This document shows, one piece after another, positions 33,941 through 41,890 of a DNA stretch of 64,000 nucleotides. The notes under the pieces were generated by a model that worked only from the letters and a program-made list of their open reading frames with translations, did not search any database and was not told where the DNA came from. Position 1 is the stretch's first letter. Every line of letters starts with the position of its first letter. The position numbers and the translations under genes were made by a program. Origin of the DNA: JARKQH01 sp964631605 (GTDB taxonomy: Bacteria; Verrucomicrobiota; Verrucomicrobiia; Limisphaerales; UBA8199); contig CAZVYG010000017.1 in assembly GCA_964631605.1 (NCBI GenBank), positions 12,377 through 76,376 on the forward strand, given 5' to 3'.

Positions 33941-35238
33941 GGGCTGATCCTTTCGGCCTTGAGGTAAGGCTGGAGCGCCGGCGGAATGACCACGCTGCCG
34001 TCCGCCTGTTGCATGGTTTCAACGAGCGCGACAAAACACCGCGCCAGGGCGGTACCGCTGCCGTTCAAGAGGTGGGGATGGCGGTTGTCCCCCGCGGCGG
34101 TTTTGTAGCGCAGATTCATGCGCCGGCTTTGAAAATCCTCACAATTCGAGACACTCGAAACCTCGAGGTAACTCCCCTGCCCCGGCGCCCAGACTTCGAG
34201 GTCGTAGGTTCGGGCGCTGGCAAACCCCAGGTCCCCCGTGCAGAGCAGCACCACCCGGTAATGCAGGCCCAGCAATTGCAGCACCCGCTCGGCGTTGGCC
34301 AGCATCTTCTCCTGCTCGGCATACCCGTCCTCGGGCTTCACAATTTTAATCAATTCCACCTTGTCAAACTGGTGCACGCGAATCATGCCCCGGGTTCCCA
34401 CCCCCGCGGCGCCGGCCTCGCCGCGAAAGCAGGGGGTATAGGCGCAATAATTCAGCGGCAGTTGGGCCTCGGCGAGGATTTCCTCACGGTGAATATTGGC
34501 CACGGGCGTCTCCGCCGTGGGAATGAGATACAACCTGCCCAGGGTGGCCGGGTCGAGTCCTTCCTGCGCCGCGTAATACTGGTCGGCGAATTTGGGGAAC
34601 TGGCCGACGCCCTCAAGGCAATGCGGCCCGACGAGGAAAGGCGGCGACACCTCGGTATAACCATGCTCGAGGGTGTGCAAGTCGAGCATGAACTGGATCA
34701 AGGCCCGTTCCAGGCGCGCGCCCCAATGGGTGTAGAGCACAAAACCGCTGCCGGACAGCTTGGTGGCGCGTTCGAAATCCACCAGCTTCAGTTTCTCGCA
34801 CAGCTCGACGTGCGAGCGGGGCTTGAAATCGAACTGGCGCTTTTCCCCATGCACACGCACCACGGGATTGTCCTCCGCGCTGCGGCCGCGCGGCACGGAT
34901 TCGTGGGGCAGGTTGGGCATGCGCAACATCACCTGCCGCCGCGCCTCGTCAACCTCGCCAGCCTGCCGGTCCAATGCCGCGATACGGTCGCCAAGATTCC
35001 GGGTTTCCTGTTTCCGGGCTTCGGCTTCTGCAAGTTTCTTTTGCCCCATTAACACCCCGATTTCCTTGGAAACGCGGTTGCGCTGCGCTTTGAGAGATTC
35101 CACTTCGGCCAGCAGACGCCGGCGCTCCTCGTCCAGCTTCAACACCTCGTCCACGCGCGCCTCGTCGCCCGCCCCGCGGCTGGCCAGCCGTTCGCGCACG
35201 AACTCCGGGCGCTCGCGTATCAATCTAATATCCAGCAT
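33937..35238 (-). CDS. serS: Seryl-tRNA synthetase
   Basis: Charges tRNA-Ser in the cytosol. It has 433 residues from MLDIRLIRERPEFVRERLAS at 35238 (an earlier in-frame ATG at 35313 gives an unusual Pro/Gly-rich leader). The first 110 residues form the antiparallel coiled-coil tRNA arm (long Glu/Arg/Leu helices around VESLKAQRNRVSKEIG). Class II motifs follow: motif 2 FRGEAGAAGVGTRGMIRVHQF, and the motif 3 region HLLNGSGTALARCFVALVE. It is followed by glgA with a 4-bp overlap. Confidence 0.96.
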   Translation of the reverse strand: MLDIRLIRERPEFVRERLASRGAGDEARVDEVLKLDEERRRLLAEVESLKAQRNRVSKEIGVLMGQKKLAEAEARKQETRNLGDRIAALDRQAGEVDEARRQVMLRMPNLPHESVPRGRSAEDNPVVRVHGEKRQFDFKPRSHVELCEKLKLVDFERATKLSGSGFVLYTHWGARLERALIQFMLDLHTLEHGYTEVSPPFLVGPHCLEGVGQFPKFADQYYAAQEGLDPATLGRLYLIPTAETPVANIHREEILAEAQLPLNYCAYTPCFRGEAGAAGVGTRGMIRVHQFDKVELIKIVKPEDGYAEQEKMLANAERVLQLLGLHYRVVLLCTGDLGFASARTYDLEVWAPGQGSYLEVSSVSNCEDFQSRRMNLRYKTAAGDNRHPHLLNGSGTALARCFVALVETMQQADGSVVIPPALQPYLKAERISP

Positions 35239-35648
35239 CCGCGCATTATAAGTGCGTCCTCCAGACTGTCCACCCTTTAGCCCAGGTGGGGCGGTTGGAC
35301 GGTTGGACAGCATCGCATGCGCCTCAGGTCGGATTTTGCCAAAAGAAAGTCGCGGGCCTGCAAGACAGAATGTGCCGTTTTCGAGTAAATGTATCGTGAA
35401 ATGTTGCAGAGCAGTTTCAGCGTGCCGAGTGCGGGAAAGTCCGGAAGTTCGGTGTCACGGCTGAACCGGCACTTTCCAGGAAGGCGGTATGCCCCATCGG
35501 GCATCCGGATCTGCCAACGTGTTTCGAAATCGTCTTTGCGACATCCCTCGCTTCCGCCATGTGGTGGGTACCGAGAACCCAGTTCAAAATCGCCCAAGAA
35601 AAAACCATCCGTCCAACATTACAGCAACCAAAACCATCCCCATCTACT
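35239..35648. other. Divergent intergenic region between serS and a secreted-protein gene
   Basis: 410 bp with no gene. It holds tandem GGTTGGAC-like pentads near 35290-35305, a three-hairpin block (35397-35507, listed separately), and an A-rich stretch before the ATG at 35649. It should carry the promoters of serS (minus) and the gene at 35649 (plus). Confidence 0.6.
35397..35507 (+). ncRNA. Three consecutive hairpins, possible structured leader
   Basis: Three stem-loops follow each other: 35397-35419 (TGAAA with TTTCA, inner TGC with GCA), 35434-35477 (7-bp GGAAAGT/ACTTTCC outer stem plus CCGG/CCGG inner stem), and 35485-35507 (9 bp, CGG-ATGCCC with GGGCAT-CCG, one bulge). They lie 142 bp and more upstream of the start at 35649, in the right orientation to be its 5' leader. 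No known riboswitch class was matched. Confidence 0.35.
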
Positions 35649-36761
35649 ATGAAAATACCAAATTCACAACTCGTCATTGACCTTGCTCTGTGGAGCGCGA
35701 GACAGGTTTGTCGCCTGCGCGGGGATCGTCACCGCATTCGCAAACTTTCCGCCTCCTTGTCAGGAGCCGTGTTATTGGCACTCCCCTCAGTGTCCCATGG
35801 CATGCTGATCATGGCAGATGACTTCGAGGCGGACACACCCAAGTTCCCTTGGTATATGGATGCAACAGCAGGTGAAACCCGCTTCGTGGAAGTCGTGACC
35901 AACGCCCTGTTTCAATCCAAAGCCTTGCGTTACCATATGACCACGCCCACGTCCGGCCAACAGGAGCTGGTGGGCCAGATGAGCCTGCCGGTGGATATGT
36001 CGCCAGAGGGTGTCACCAGCCTGACGCTGCAGTTTGACTTCTACTTCAACTACCCAGCCGTTCCCCTCGCGAAAGCCTTCAACTTCGGTATCGGATCCTC
36101 GATGGGCACGCCGTTAACGAACCACAATCAGGTTACAACTTTGGGCGCCGATGACAGGAGCTTCAATTCATATATCGGGTGGCTAACGCCATACTGTCGG
36201 ATTCAATATGAAGGCTCAGTTACAGTGAGTGGTCACGGGCGGGGTGCAACGTTGGCAACCGATTACACGGTGATGATAAGTGCTCCCGACACCATTGGGA
36301 CGGCAAGAATGACGCTGACCAAGAACGGGGACATGTACGACATCTTGGTCGAGTATCGAGAGGGCACCAACGATTTTGTTCAGGGGTTGAGCACCACGTA
36401 CGCGCAAACTGTGACGAATTGGGACCAAGTCTTGTTCGGCTGGGGGAGTTTTGGCGCGAACCCTCTGCCACCCGAGGGGGCCGATCTTTACATGGACAAT
36501 CTGATGATTTTCACCAACAATGATCCCACACCTCCGCCGGAACTTCCGCGGCTGTCTTACGAGATTGTCGGCAGCCAATTTGTTTTAACCTGGCCTACAA
36601 ATGCCGGCTGGAGGCTGGAGAGCCAGACGAACCCCCTGAATGTGGGATTGCAGCCCGGCTCGGGCAATTGGGGCCCGGTAAGTGGAGCGGGGGACGGTTA
36701 CCATGCACAACCGCTGAACACGGGAGCCGGCACCGTCTTTTACCGGCTGGTAGCTCCGTAG
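35649..36761 (+). CDS. Secreted protein of unknown function with an FYR-type end domain
   Basis: A 370-residue protein from MKIPNSQLVIDLALWSARQV. A later hydrophobic stretch (SGAVLLALPSVSHG) looks like the signal peptide. The central 200 residues (MADDFEADTPKFPWYMD, LQFDFYFNYP, VEYREGTND) resemble the beta-sandwich of secreted concanavalin-like proteins. The last 60 residues run SQFVLTWPTNAGWRLESQTN... and end GAGTVFYRLVAP, matching the end domain seen in three other exported proteins in this window. No enzyme motif was found. Confidence 0.72.
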   Translation: MKIPNSQLVIDLALWSARQVCRLRGDRHRIRKLSASLSGAVLLALPSVSHGMLIMADDFEADTPKFPWYMDATAGETRFVEVVTNALFQSKALRYHMTTPTSGQQELVGQMSLPVDMSPEGVTSLTLQFDFYFNYPAVPLAKAFNFGIGSSMGTPLTNHNQVTTLGADDRSFNSYIGWLTPYCRIQYEGSVTVSGHGRGATLATDYTVMISAPDTIGTARMTLTKNGDMYDILVEYREGTNDFVQGLSTTYAQTVTNWDQVLFGWGSFGANPLPPEGADLYMDNLMIFTNNDPTPPPELPRLSYEIVGSQFVLTWPTNAGWRLESQTNPLNVGLQPGSGNWGPVSGAGDGYHAQPLNTGAGTVFYRLVAP

Positions 36762-36784
36762 GCGACCGACCTTGGACCGCCACT

Positions 36785-37265
36785 CCTGAATTTAGGGCTA
36801 TGGAGCAGGCGGTCGCTTCCTGGAGCGAGGCGAGGATGGGTGCGGTGGCGGCGGGGGGATCGGGAGGGCGGCCAGCGGCGCTTCGTGGGGGTGCACGGTG
36901 CGTCTCTGGCCCCTCGCCGGTTGCTTGCGGGTTCGGATGCCGGGCACAATCAACTGTGGTTCGGGCGGCAGTCGGCGAGGCAGCCGCTTCTGGTCGCGGG
37001 GAAAGCAGACCAGTCCGCGCAAGCCGACCCGGCAGAGGAATGTGGAAAGGGGAGCACTCCTTGGCCGTGGCGGCCTCTGGCCGAACCCCGGCCGAGCTCA
37101 CGTGAAGCGTCGCGTGCGTTCTTGAGGCTCCAGAACGTACCCGCAATCCCGTGTTGCGGATGCGGGCCGAACCGGTGGCCCCCCCGGTCCCGTGCTGGGT
37201 TTTGTCCAAGTGCGCCAGTAAGGACGCCGGGGTATGCCCCGTAATTTTCTTCTCGATTCCAGCCG
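36785..37265 (-). pseudogene. Degraded pyrF-like (OMP decarboxylase) remnant
   Basis: Fragments of orotidine-5'-phosphate decarboxylase appear in different frames of the minus strand. One reads AAGIEKKITGHTPASLL (like the AAGx...VTVLTS strand). Another, about 36870-37022, reads GLVCFPRDQKRLPRRL then PQLIVPGIRTR and RRTVHPHEA, matching the family's LVCS, VxPGIRP and DQxRxxTPxEA blocks. A third reads GRPPDPPAATAPILASL, like the family's GRPIxxx...IL end. Frame changes and losses between them rule out a working gene. The match is by eye only. Confidence 0.45.
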
Positions 37266-37317
37266 CTGTTATCGCGTCATTCAATACACGAACGATTCTG
37301 ACCGCACGAACCGAACC

Positions 37318-37413
37318 ATCCGACGCCACTTTCTGGCCGCAACCAGTGTCCCTTTGATGGCCCCAACCTTGGTCCCCGCCTCCGCCCTTGGCCGGGGGGC
37401 GGCCAGCCCGTGG
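37318..37413 (+). pseudogene. Truncated Tat leader of a Gfo/Idh/MocA-type oxidoreductase
   Basis: The plus-strand frame here reads RRHFLAATSVPLMAPTLVPA then SALGRGAASP. This matches the Tat leader of the intact gene at 41891 (RRHFLATSTLALAAPTLIPA, then FALGRGGQPAP), and the nucleotides match closely too (ALGRG...GGCCAGCCCG in both). Immediately after it a tandem TGGAAGGGGTCA repeat begins and the rest of the gene is missing; the transposon-like element starts at 37426. It is a 5' fragment of a second copy. Confidence 0.7.
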
Positions 37414-37425
37414 AAGGGGTCATGG

Positions 37426-37451
37426 AAGGGGTCAAGCCTCTAGTTTTCGCC
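37426..37451. repeat. Left inverted repeat of the HUH element
   Basis: The first 17 bp, AAGGGGTCAAGCCTCTA, are a perfect inverted match to 38126-38142; a TTCGCC block further in also matches after one small mismatch region. Confidence 0.82.
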
Positions 37452-37458
37452 GCTTCCT

Positions 37459-38074
37459 TCATAGACTTAATCGGCGCTGCGCCGGGTCGGCTGAGGGTTG
37501 GTTTCGCATCACCGCCCGCAGACGAAAGCTCGCGCTCTTGGGGGTGCCAATGCGCAGGCGCTGGGCGATCCGCTTAGCCGAAAGCGTCGTCTCCCGCCGC
37601 AAGCGCACCGCAATCTGGACTTTGCCTGGGTCGTGCCTCCGCCGGGACATCAGGTCTGTTTCCTGCCAGCCCAGACGGCGCAGTTCCTCCGCGATAATCC
37701 GTTCTTTGTAACGCCCGCTTAACACCTGCCCGATCAGTTGGTGCCGGTGATTGAGGCGGAGGGGGTACGGGCTTTGGAGCCAAGCCCTTCCCGCCACCAG
37801 ATTGGCGTTGGGCGTTTCGACCACCAGAGGATAGGGGTTCGACATCAGGCCGTAGGCATGCACTGGTTCACCCCGTGAGATAACGGGCGCATTGATTGGC
37901 GCGCACACCGCCCAGATCTCACGGGGCAAGGCCGCTTTTCAGGCGGGCCTCCACCAGCGGCTTCAGGAAATCCTGCCGATCCACGTCCTCGAGATAAAGG
38001 TCAGCGCGCCGGTTCCCACGGCTCATCACGTGATCCAGGGCACCGCTAGACTCATGGCGTACGGGGCGCGGCAT
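37459..38074 (-). pseudogene. REP-associated tyrosine transposase (Y1/HUH), inactivated
   Basis: From ATG at 38074 the minus strand reads MPRPVRHESSGALDHVMSRG, the family opening (usually MxRPxRxxYxGAxYHVxxRGN), to a premature TGA. A second frame then gives HAYGLMSNPYPLVVETPNAN, where the family has HAYCLMxNHYHLLVETP: both HUH metal-binding histidines are replaced by proline. It continues NLVAGRAWLQ, LNHRHQLIGQVLSGRYKE, then skips the region with the catalytic Tyr and ends with the family's GWQETDLMSRRRHDPGKV and TTLSAKRIAQRLRIG. Frameshift, lost catalytic His pair and an internal deletion make it dead. Confidence 0.85.
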
Positions 38075-38116
38075 GGTCCAACTCTACCAACCTGAAACTG
38101 GCGCTGCCAACCGAAA

Positions 38117-38142
38117 GGCGAACAATAGAGGCTTGACCCCTT
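38117..38142. repeat. Right inverted repeat of the HUH element
   Basis: TAGAGGCTTGACCCCTT (38126-38142) is the exact reverse complement of the left end; the inner GGCGAACAA is a partial match. Confidence 0.82.
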
Positions 38143-38358
38143 TTCCGCCGGGCGGGGCTTGGTGACGCCGGCAATGAAGCGCTCGGCCAGCTTGGTGGCA
38201 CTCTCGAAGGAATGGCAGGGATAGGAGCGGGTGTCCTTGAAGGTGGTAAGGGTGACCACGAAGGTGAGGACGCCCCGAGCTGGATTGCGGGCAGCGATGG
38301 TGACGGACGGCGGGGTGAGGTTCTTGTTGATGTCTGTAGTGTTCATATTTTGTTTCAT
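38143..38358 (-). pseudogene. Small gene interrupted by the HUH element (function unknown)
   Basis: From ATG at 38358 the frame reads MKQNMNTTDINKNLTPPSV, then TIAARNPARGVLTFVVTLTT, FKDTRSYPCHSFESATKL and AERFIAG, with coding-like composition, and reaches the right inverted repeat at codon 72. Past this point the frame continues into the element and stops at 38026 with an unrelated sequence. I think the native 3' part was lost when the element inserted. The family is not recognised. Confidence 0.45.
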
Positions 38359-38747
38359 TTGTTTCGGGCTTCTTTGCCCTTTCACTGAAAAGCGCGGCGA
38401 CTGCGGGCGGCCAGTGGAGGTTGCCTTCAGGAGGAACCACTTGTCCCGGCCCCCGCCCCAAAGCCGCGCGGTGAAAGGCGAAGGGACTGGAACAAGACAC
38501 TGAACACGACAAGGACAACAACAGTGCAGCAGCCCCGGGACCATGCGGCAGTGCAATCCTGGGGCGTCTTTTGTGGTTAGCCTCACGGCCAGGGAGTCCG
38601 CAGGCTGACGCTCCGGGGGTTGGGGCTTTCCCTGGCTCAGCCAACGCTTCTCCAGCACTCGGCACCTCTAAAACGGACGTCTATTCCTGTCGGTTAGGAA
38701 CGGGACTTCCGACTCCTCGTCTGCTGGGTAGGGAGCTTGAACTGCAG
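38359..38747. other. Gap with no supported gene
   Basis: 389 bp between the interrupted gene and the convergent end of the HYR protein. No coding frame with recognisable family features, no terminator-like hairpin with T run and no clear repeat was seen. Confidence 0.5.
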
Positions 38748-41057
38748 TTAGGGATTCTTTGTAATGCGGTAAATCCTTCCTGTGTTGCGTTCCGCCAAGT
38801 AAAGGGCGTTATCTGGGCCGAACTGGAGGCACGTGACCTGCTGGAAGCCACTGCCCATAATGGTTGCTGATCCGTTGGCATCCACCCGGATCAACTGGTT
38901 CGAGCTGTTCACCGCGTAGATGTCCGATCCCCAGAATCGGTCGCCCGGCCCGCGTGCCAAGGGTGAGGATTCCTTTGTCGGAGCGAAATAGCGGGTGAGC
39001 GGAGTGCCATCGGGGGCGAACAGCGACGCCCAGTTCGAATAGCGCGCGGTTGCCACAATCCGATTAAGCGAATCCACAGCAATCGGCCCGGCCCAAGCCA
39101 AATCGAAGAGCTTCGTCACTGATGTCCCGAGGAAAACAAAGACTGCCTCTTTCCCTTCGTCGGAAATCAGCAAGCGCCGCGGTGTTGAGTCGTCCAGAAC
39201 CATGAAGTTGGGATTGCTCAAACTCGTGCTGGGGCCTAAAAGGGCATTGGTCGAGCCATCTGGTTTGAGGACCCAGACCGCTCCGCCCTTAAGATAGTAA
39301 TCCAGCACAACCAAGACCGATCCGGGGCTGCCTGAATAGACCCCGTCTTGATCCACCCAGACCCCATCCGGGTCAGAGATAGGATCGCCGAATTCCGCTG
39401 CGGGCGTGCCGCACTGGCCAACTTTCCAGATTTTCATCTCGAGCGAGGGAGTCTGGAAACCGAGGGTGTCGCGCCCAACATAAAGCACTCCATTCGTTGC
39501 GAAGGCCAGTCCGTAGGCGTTGGGCAGGAGCGCGTAAAGCTTGGTGACGGCACCGGAAACCTGCGGACAAGTGTCTTGGCCGTCTGTAAGACGATAGAAC
39601 TTCGCTTCGCCTTGGATCGGAATCGTTGCGCAGTAGTTGTTCCCGATCGGCGCGACGCCGACTGAGGAGTACGACCATGCGGGCGGGTCGAGTCGGTCGG
39701 TTTCCTGCAAGACAAAGCCGGTGCAGGTCTGCTCCCAGCAGAGGGTGACGTTGGTTTCGGCCAGCGCGAGGCGCAGCGTCGGTCGCGGCGGGCCACCGAC
39801 GGTGACCGTAAAGGTGCAGGCGTTGGAGTTACCCGAACTGTCCACCGCCCAGCATGTGACGGTACTGTGGCCGGGACAAAAACGGGTGCCGGCGGCCGGC
39901 TGGAAGGTCACCGTAGGGCTGGGATCGCAATTGTCGCGGACCTCCGGGCTGGGGAACGAGACGGCCGTGCCTCCACACCCGTCGAATTCCGCCGCGACGT
40001 TTGACGGACAGGTGATTACCGGGGGGGTGGTATCCACCACTGTCACCGCCTGGCTGCAATTCGTGCTATTACTACAGCAATCGGTGGCCTGCCACGTCCG
40101 CGTGATGACCGCTGGACAGGTACCGTTGGTAATCGTGCTGAGCACACTGATAGTTACGTTGGTTCCGCAGAAGAAGTCCAAGGCGGTCGGCTCATCGAAG
40201 CTCCAACTGCTGCCGCATTCCACGGTCTTGTTGATGGCGCAGGTGATTGCCGGCGGCATGGTGTCCACCACGGTCACCGTCTGGCTGCAAGTATTGGTCG
40301 CGCCCTGACAGTCGGTGGCCTGCCAGGTGCGCGTGGCGGTCATCTGACAACCGGCGGTGTTGGTCACGGTGCTCAGGACCGACAATGAGGTATTCGTGCC
40401 GCAACAGAAACTGTGCAGGACAGGGGAATCGAAGTCCCACGGCGCGTTCGAATCAACGGCCTTGTCGGAAGCGCAGGTCAGACTCAACCCGTGGCCAACA
40501 GGAATGATAATGATGGAGGATTCCCCGATGGCATTGGTTGGCTCGCTGGGATGCCAGGCACCTCCGGCAAAGAAATTCGTTACCCAAGCGTTGCCGACCC
40601 ACTTCAGCCACTGTGCACCCTCCAAGGGTGGCGCGCCCATGATGTTTTCGAATGTCCCCACGCCCATATCTTGTCGGCTCACGAAGTTCACCGCCCCGCA
40701 ACCACAGGGCAACGCCAGCGGCAACGCGACTGACGGGGACGCACCACTGAAAATCAACTGGGCGGCGCCTGACAGCTGGATCAATGCTCCTTCGCCTGGT
40801 CTGAGGGTGCCCCCGGTTGGAGTCCAGGCGAGTTCCATGTCATCGAAGGCATATAGTATCCATCCGGAACAGGTCCACTTCCAGAGTCGCGTCAGTGGGG
40901 GCACGTTTGGCAGGACCTCATCCAAGGTGTTGTTGCCGTTATCCAAGTGATTTGCAATGGCGCTAAAGCCCGCAGGCAGAGCATTGGTGTACGAATCGGC
41001 CAGACTGCTCACTGCCAGCGCGCACAAGCAGACGGGGAGCAGAAGACATGTTTTCAT
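38748..41057 (-). CDS. Secreted HYR / beta-propeller protein
   Basis: A 769-residue exported protein from MKTCLLLPVCLCALAVSSLA. N-terminal domain (residues 20-180, with AIANHLDNGNNTLDEVLPNV and LVWx... GCGAVNFVSRQD) is common in verrucomicrobial secreted proteins. Three Cys-rich HYR-type repeats follow, each around TRTWQATDC...CSQTVTVVDT and ending with a VTCWAVDSSGNSNACTFTV unit. Then comes an internal FYR-type domain (EAKFYRLTDGQ) and a C-terminal NHL/YncE-like beta-propeller (LYVGRDTLGFQ, VWVDQDGVYSG). Role unknown; adhesion or substrate binding is plausible. Confidence 0.78.
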   Translation of the reverse strand: MKTCLLLPVCLCALAVSSLADSYTNALPAGFSAIANHLDNGNNTLDEVLPNVPPLTRLWKWTCSGWILYAFDDMELAWTPTGGTLRPGEGALIQLSGAAQLIFSGASPSVALPLALPCGCGAVNFVSRQDMGVGTFENIMGAPPLEGAQWLKWVGNAWVTNFFAGGAWHPSEPTNAIGESSIIIIPVGHGLSLTCASDKAVDSNAPWDFDSPVLHSFCCGTNTSLSVLSTVTNTAGCQMTATRTWQATDCQGATNTCSQTVTVVDTMPPAITCAINKTVECGSSWSFDEPTALDFFCGTNVTISVLSTITNGTCPAVITRTWQATDCCSNSTNCSQAVTVVDTTPPVITCPSNVAAEFDGCGGTAVSFPSPEVRDNCDPSPTVTFQPAAGTRFCPGHSTVTCWAVDSSGNSNACTFTVTVGGPPRPTLRLALAETNVTLCWEQTCTGFVLQETDRLDPPAWSYSSVGVAPIGNNYCATIPIQGEAKFYRLTDGQDTCPQVSGAVTKLYALLPNAYGLAFATNGVLYVGRDTLGFQTPSLEMKIWKVGQCGTPAAEFGDPISDPDGVWVDQDGVYSGSPGSVLVVLDYYLKGGAVWVLKPDGSTNALLGPSTSLSNPNFMVLDDSTPRRLLISDEGKEAVFVFLGTSVTKLFDLAWAGPIAVDSLNRIVATARYSNWASLFAPDGTPLTRYFAPTKESSPLARGPGDRFWGSDIYAVNSSNQLIRVDANGSATIMGSGFQQVTCLQFGPDNALYLAERNTGRIYRITKNP

Positions 41058-41890
41058 CGGTTTTGTTTCCTTTCTATGGCGCGGTTTGTTTGGGGAGTGT
41101 TCGGTAGGGGGCGGCAAACTGGTAAACTGGTAAGAAATTGGTTTTTTGGCGCTGGATGTACTAAGCGCTCCGCGGGTAAGGGAGAATTGGTTTTGCGGCT
41201 CACCAATCATAGTCCCATGCTACCACCCGGCGGTCCGGCCTGTCAAGGGGATTTTCTTGGCGCTACACAGCGGCTTGGGAGCGGGGCTGCTGGCCAGGGC
41301 GGCGGGTGGCGGCAGGGCAAAGGGGAGACGAGGAGAAGAGTTGGAAGGTGAGAAGGTGGGAAGGCGAAACGGGACCTTTCGACCATGGGACTATCGGACT
41401 ATGGGACTAAAGTGAGGGGCGAAGGGGCGAAGGTGGGAAGGTGCGAGAGCACGGGGCGTTTTGGCAAGCTGGTGTGCGGCAGACTGGGGCGGATGTCGAA
41501 CTCTGGACCGAATGGGGCGGTCGGGCCGCGGATGGGGAGGTCACCGTCAGTGTCCATATCGCCACAAGTCCGAGGGACCCGCGCGTCACCGAAGACACCC
41601 ATTCGATCGCCGTCACCTTACTGACTGAAGGGTTTGGCAACGATCTTGGAATCCACTTCGATGCTTTGGCCGCGGAGGCCATCGAGAATGCCGCAACCTC
41701 GAATCAGCTTGCCTGTTAAATCCTGCGTTCAGGCGTCATTTTCGAGCACGCCGACCAATACCTCTACTTCAACCAGCACGCGCTCTTGGTTCAGACTCAG
41801 GAACCGATAGCTGTGCCTGCGAACGGCGCTCGCAAAAGGCTTTCATTTTGTTCTCGAATTTTTGCCGGCTTTATGGCGTCATTCCCCCCT
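41058..41890. other. Gap between HYR protein and oxidoreductase genes
   Basis: 833 bp. It contains the HYR-gene promoter region, repeat copy I (41330-41450), and a stretch (41451-41830) where short coding-looking fragments occur on both strands without agreement or a start, for example a minus-strand run ILDGLRGQSIEVDSK. I support no gene here; it may hold another decayed one. Confidence 0.5.
41330..41450. repeat. Composite intergenic repeat, copy I (distant copy)
   Basis: GTGAGAAGGTGGGAAGGCGAAACGGGACC then GGGACTATC/GGACTATGG/GGACTAAAG 8-bp units (41388-41410) and AAGGTGGGAAGGTGCGAGAGC. It is 32 kb from the other copies, so the repeat is not confined to the toxin-antitoxin island. Confidence 0.8.

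Larger units (their letters stand above)
37426..38142 (-). mobile_element. Inverted-repeat-flanked HUH (REP-associated type) transposase element, decayed
   Basis: A 17-bp perfect inverted repeat (AAGGGGTCAAGCCTCTA at 37426-37442 and its reverse complement at 38126-38142), extending imperfectly inwards to about 26 bp, flanks a degenerate Y1/HUH transposase gene. RAYT-like elements are typically bounded by palindromic or inverted repeats rather than classical transposon ends. The element is inserted between an oxidoreductase leader remnant on the left and a small interrupted gene on the right. Confidence 0.75.

Noticed and set aside
35434..35477. GGAAAGTCCGG similar to the conserved start of RNase P RNA
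   Set aside because: The other conserved RNase P blocks are absent and the region is too short; the match is one short stem.
41441..41719. 92-residue plus-strand frame before the oxidoreductase
   Set aside because: No recognisable family and overlaps repeat copy I; fragments on the minus strand look equally coding-like.
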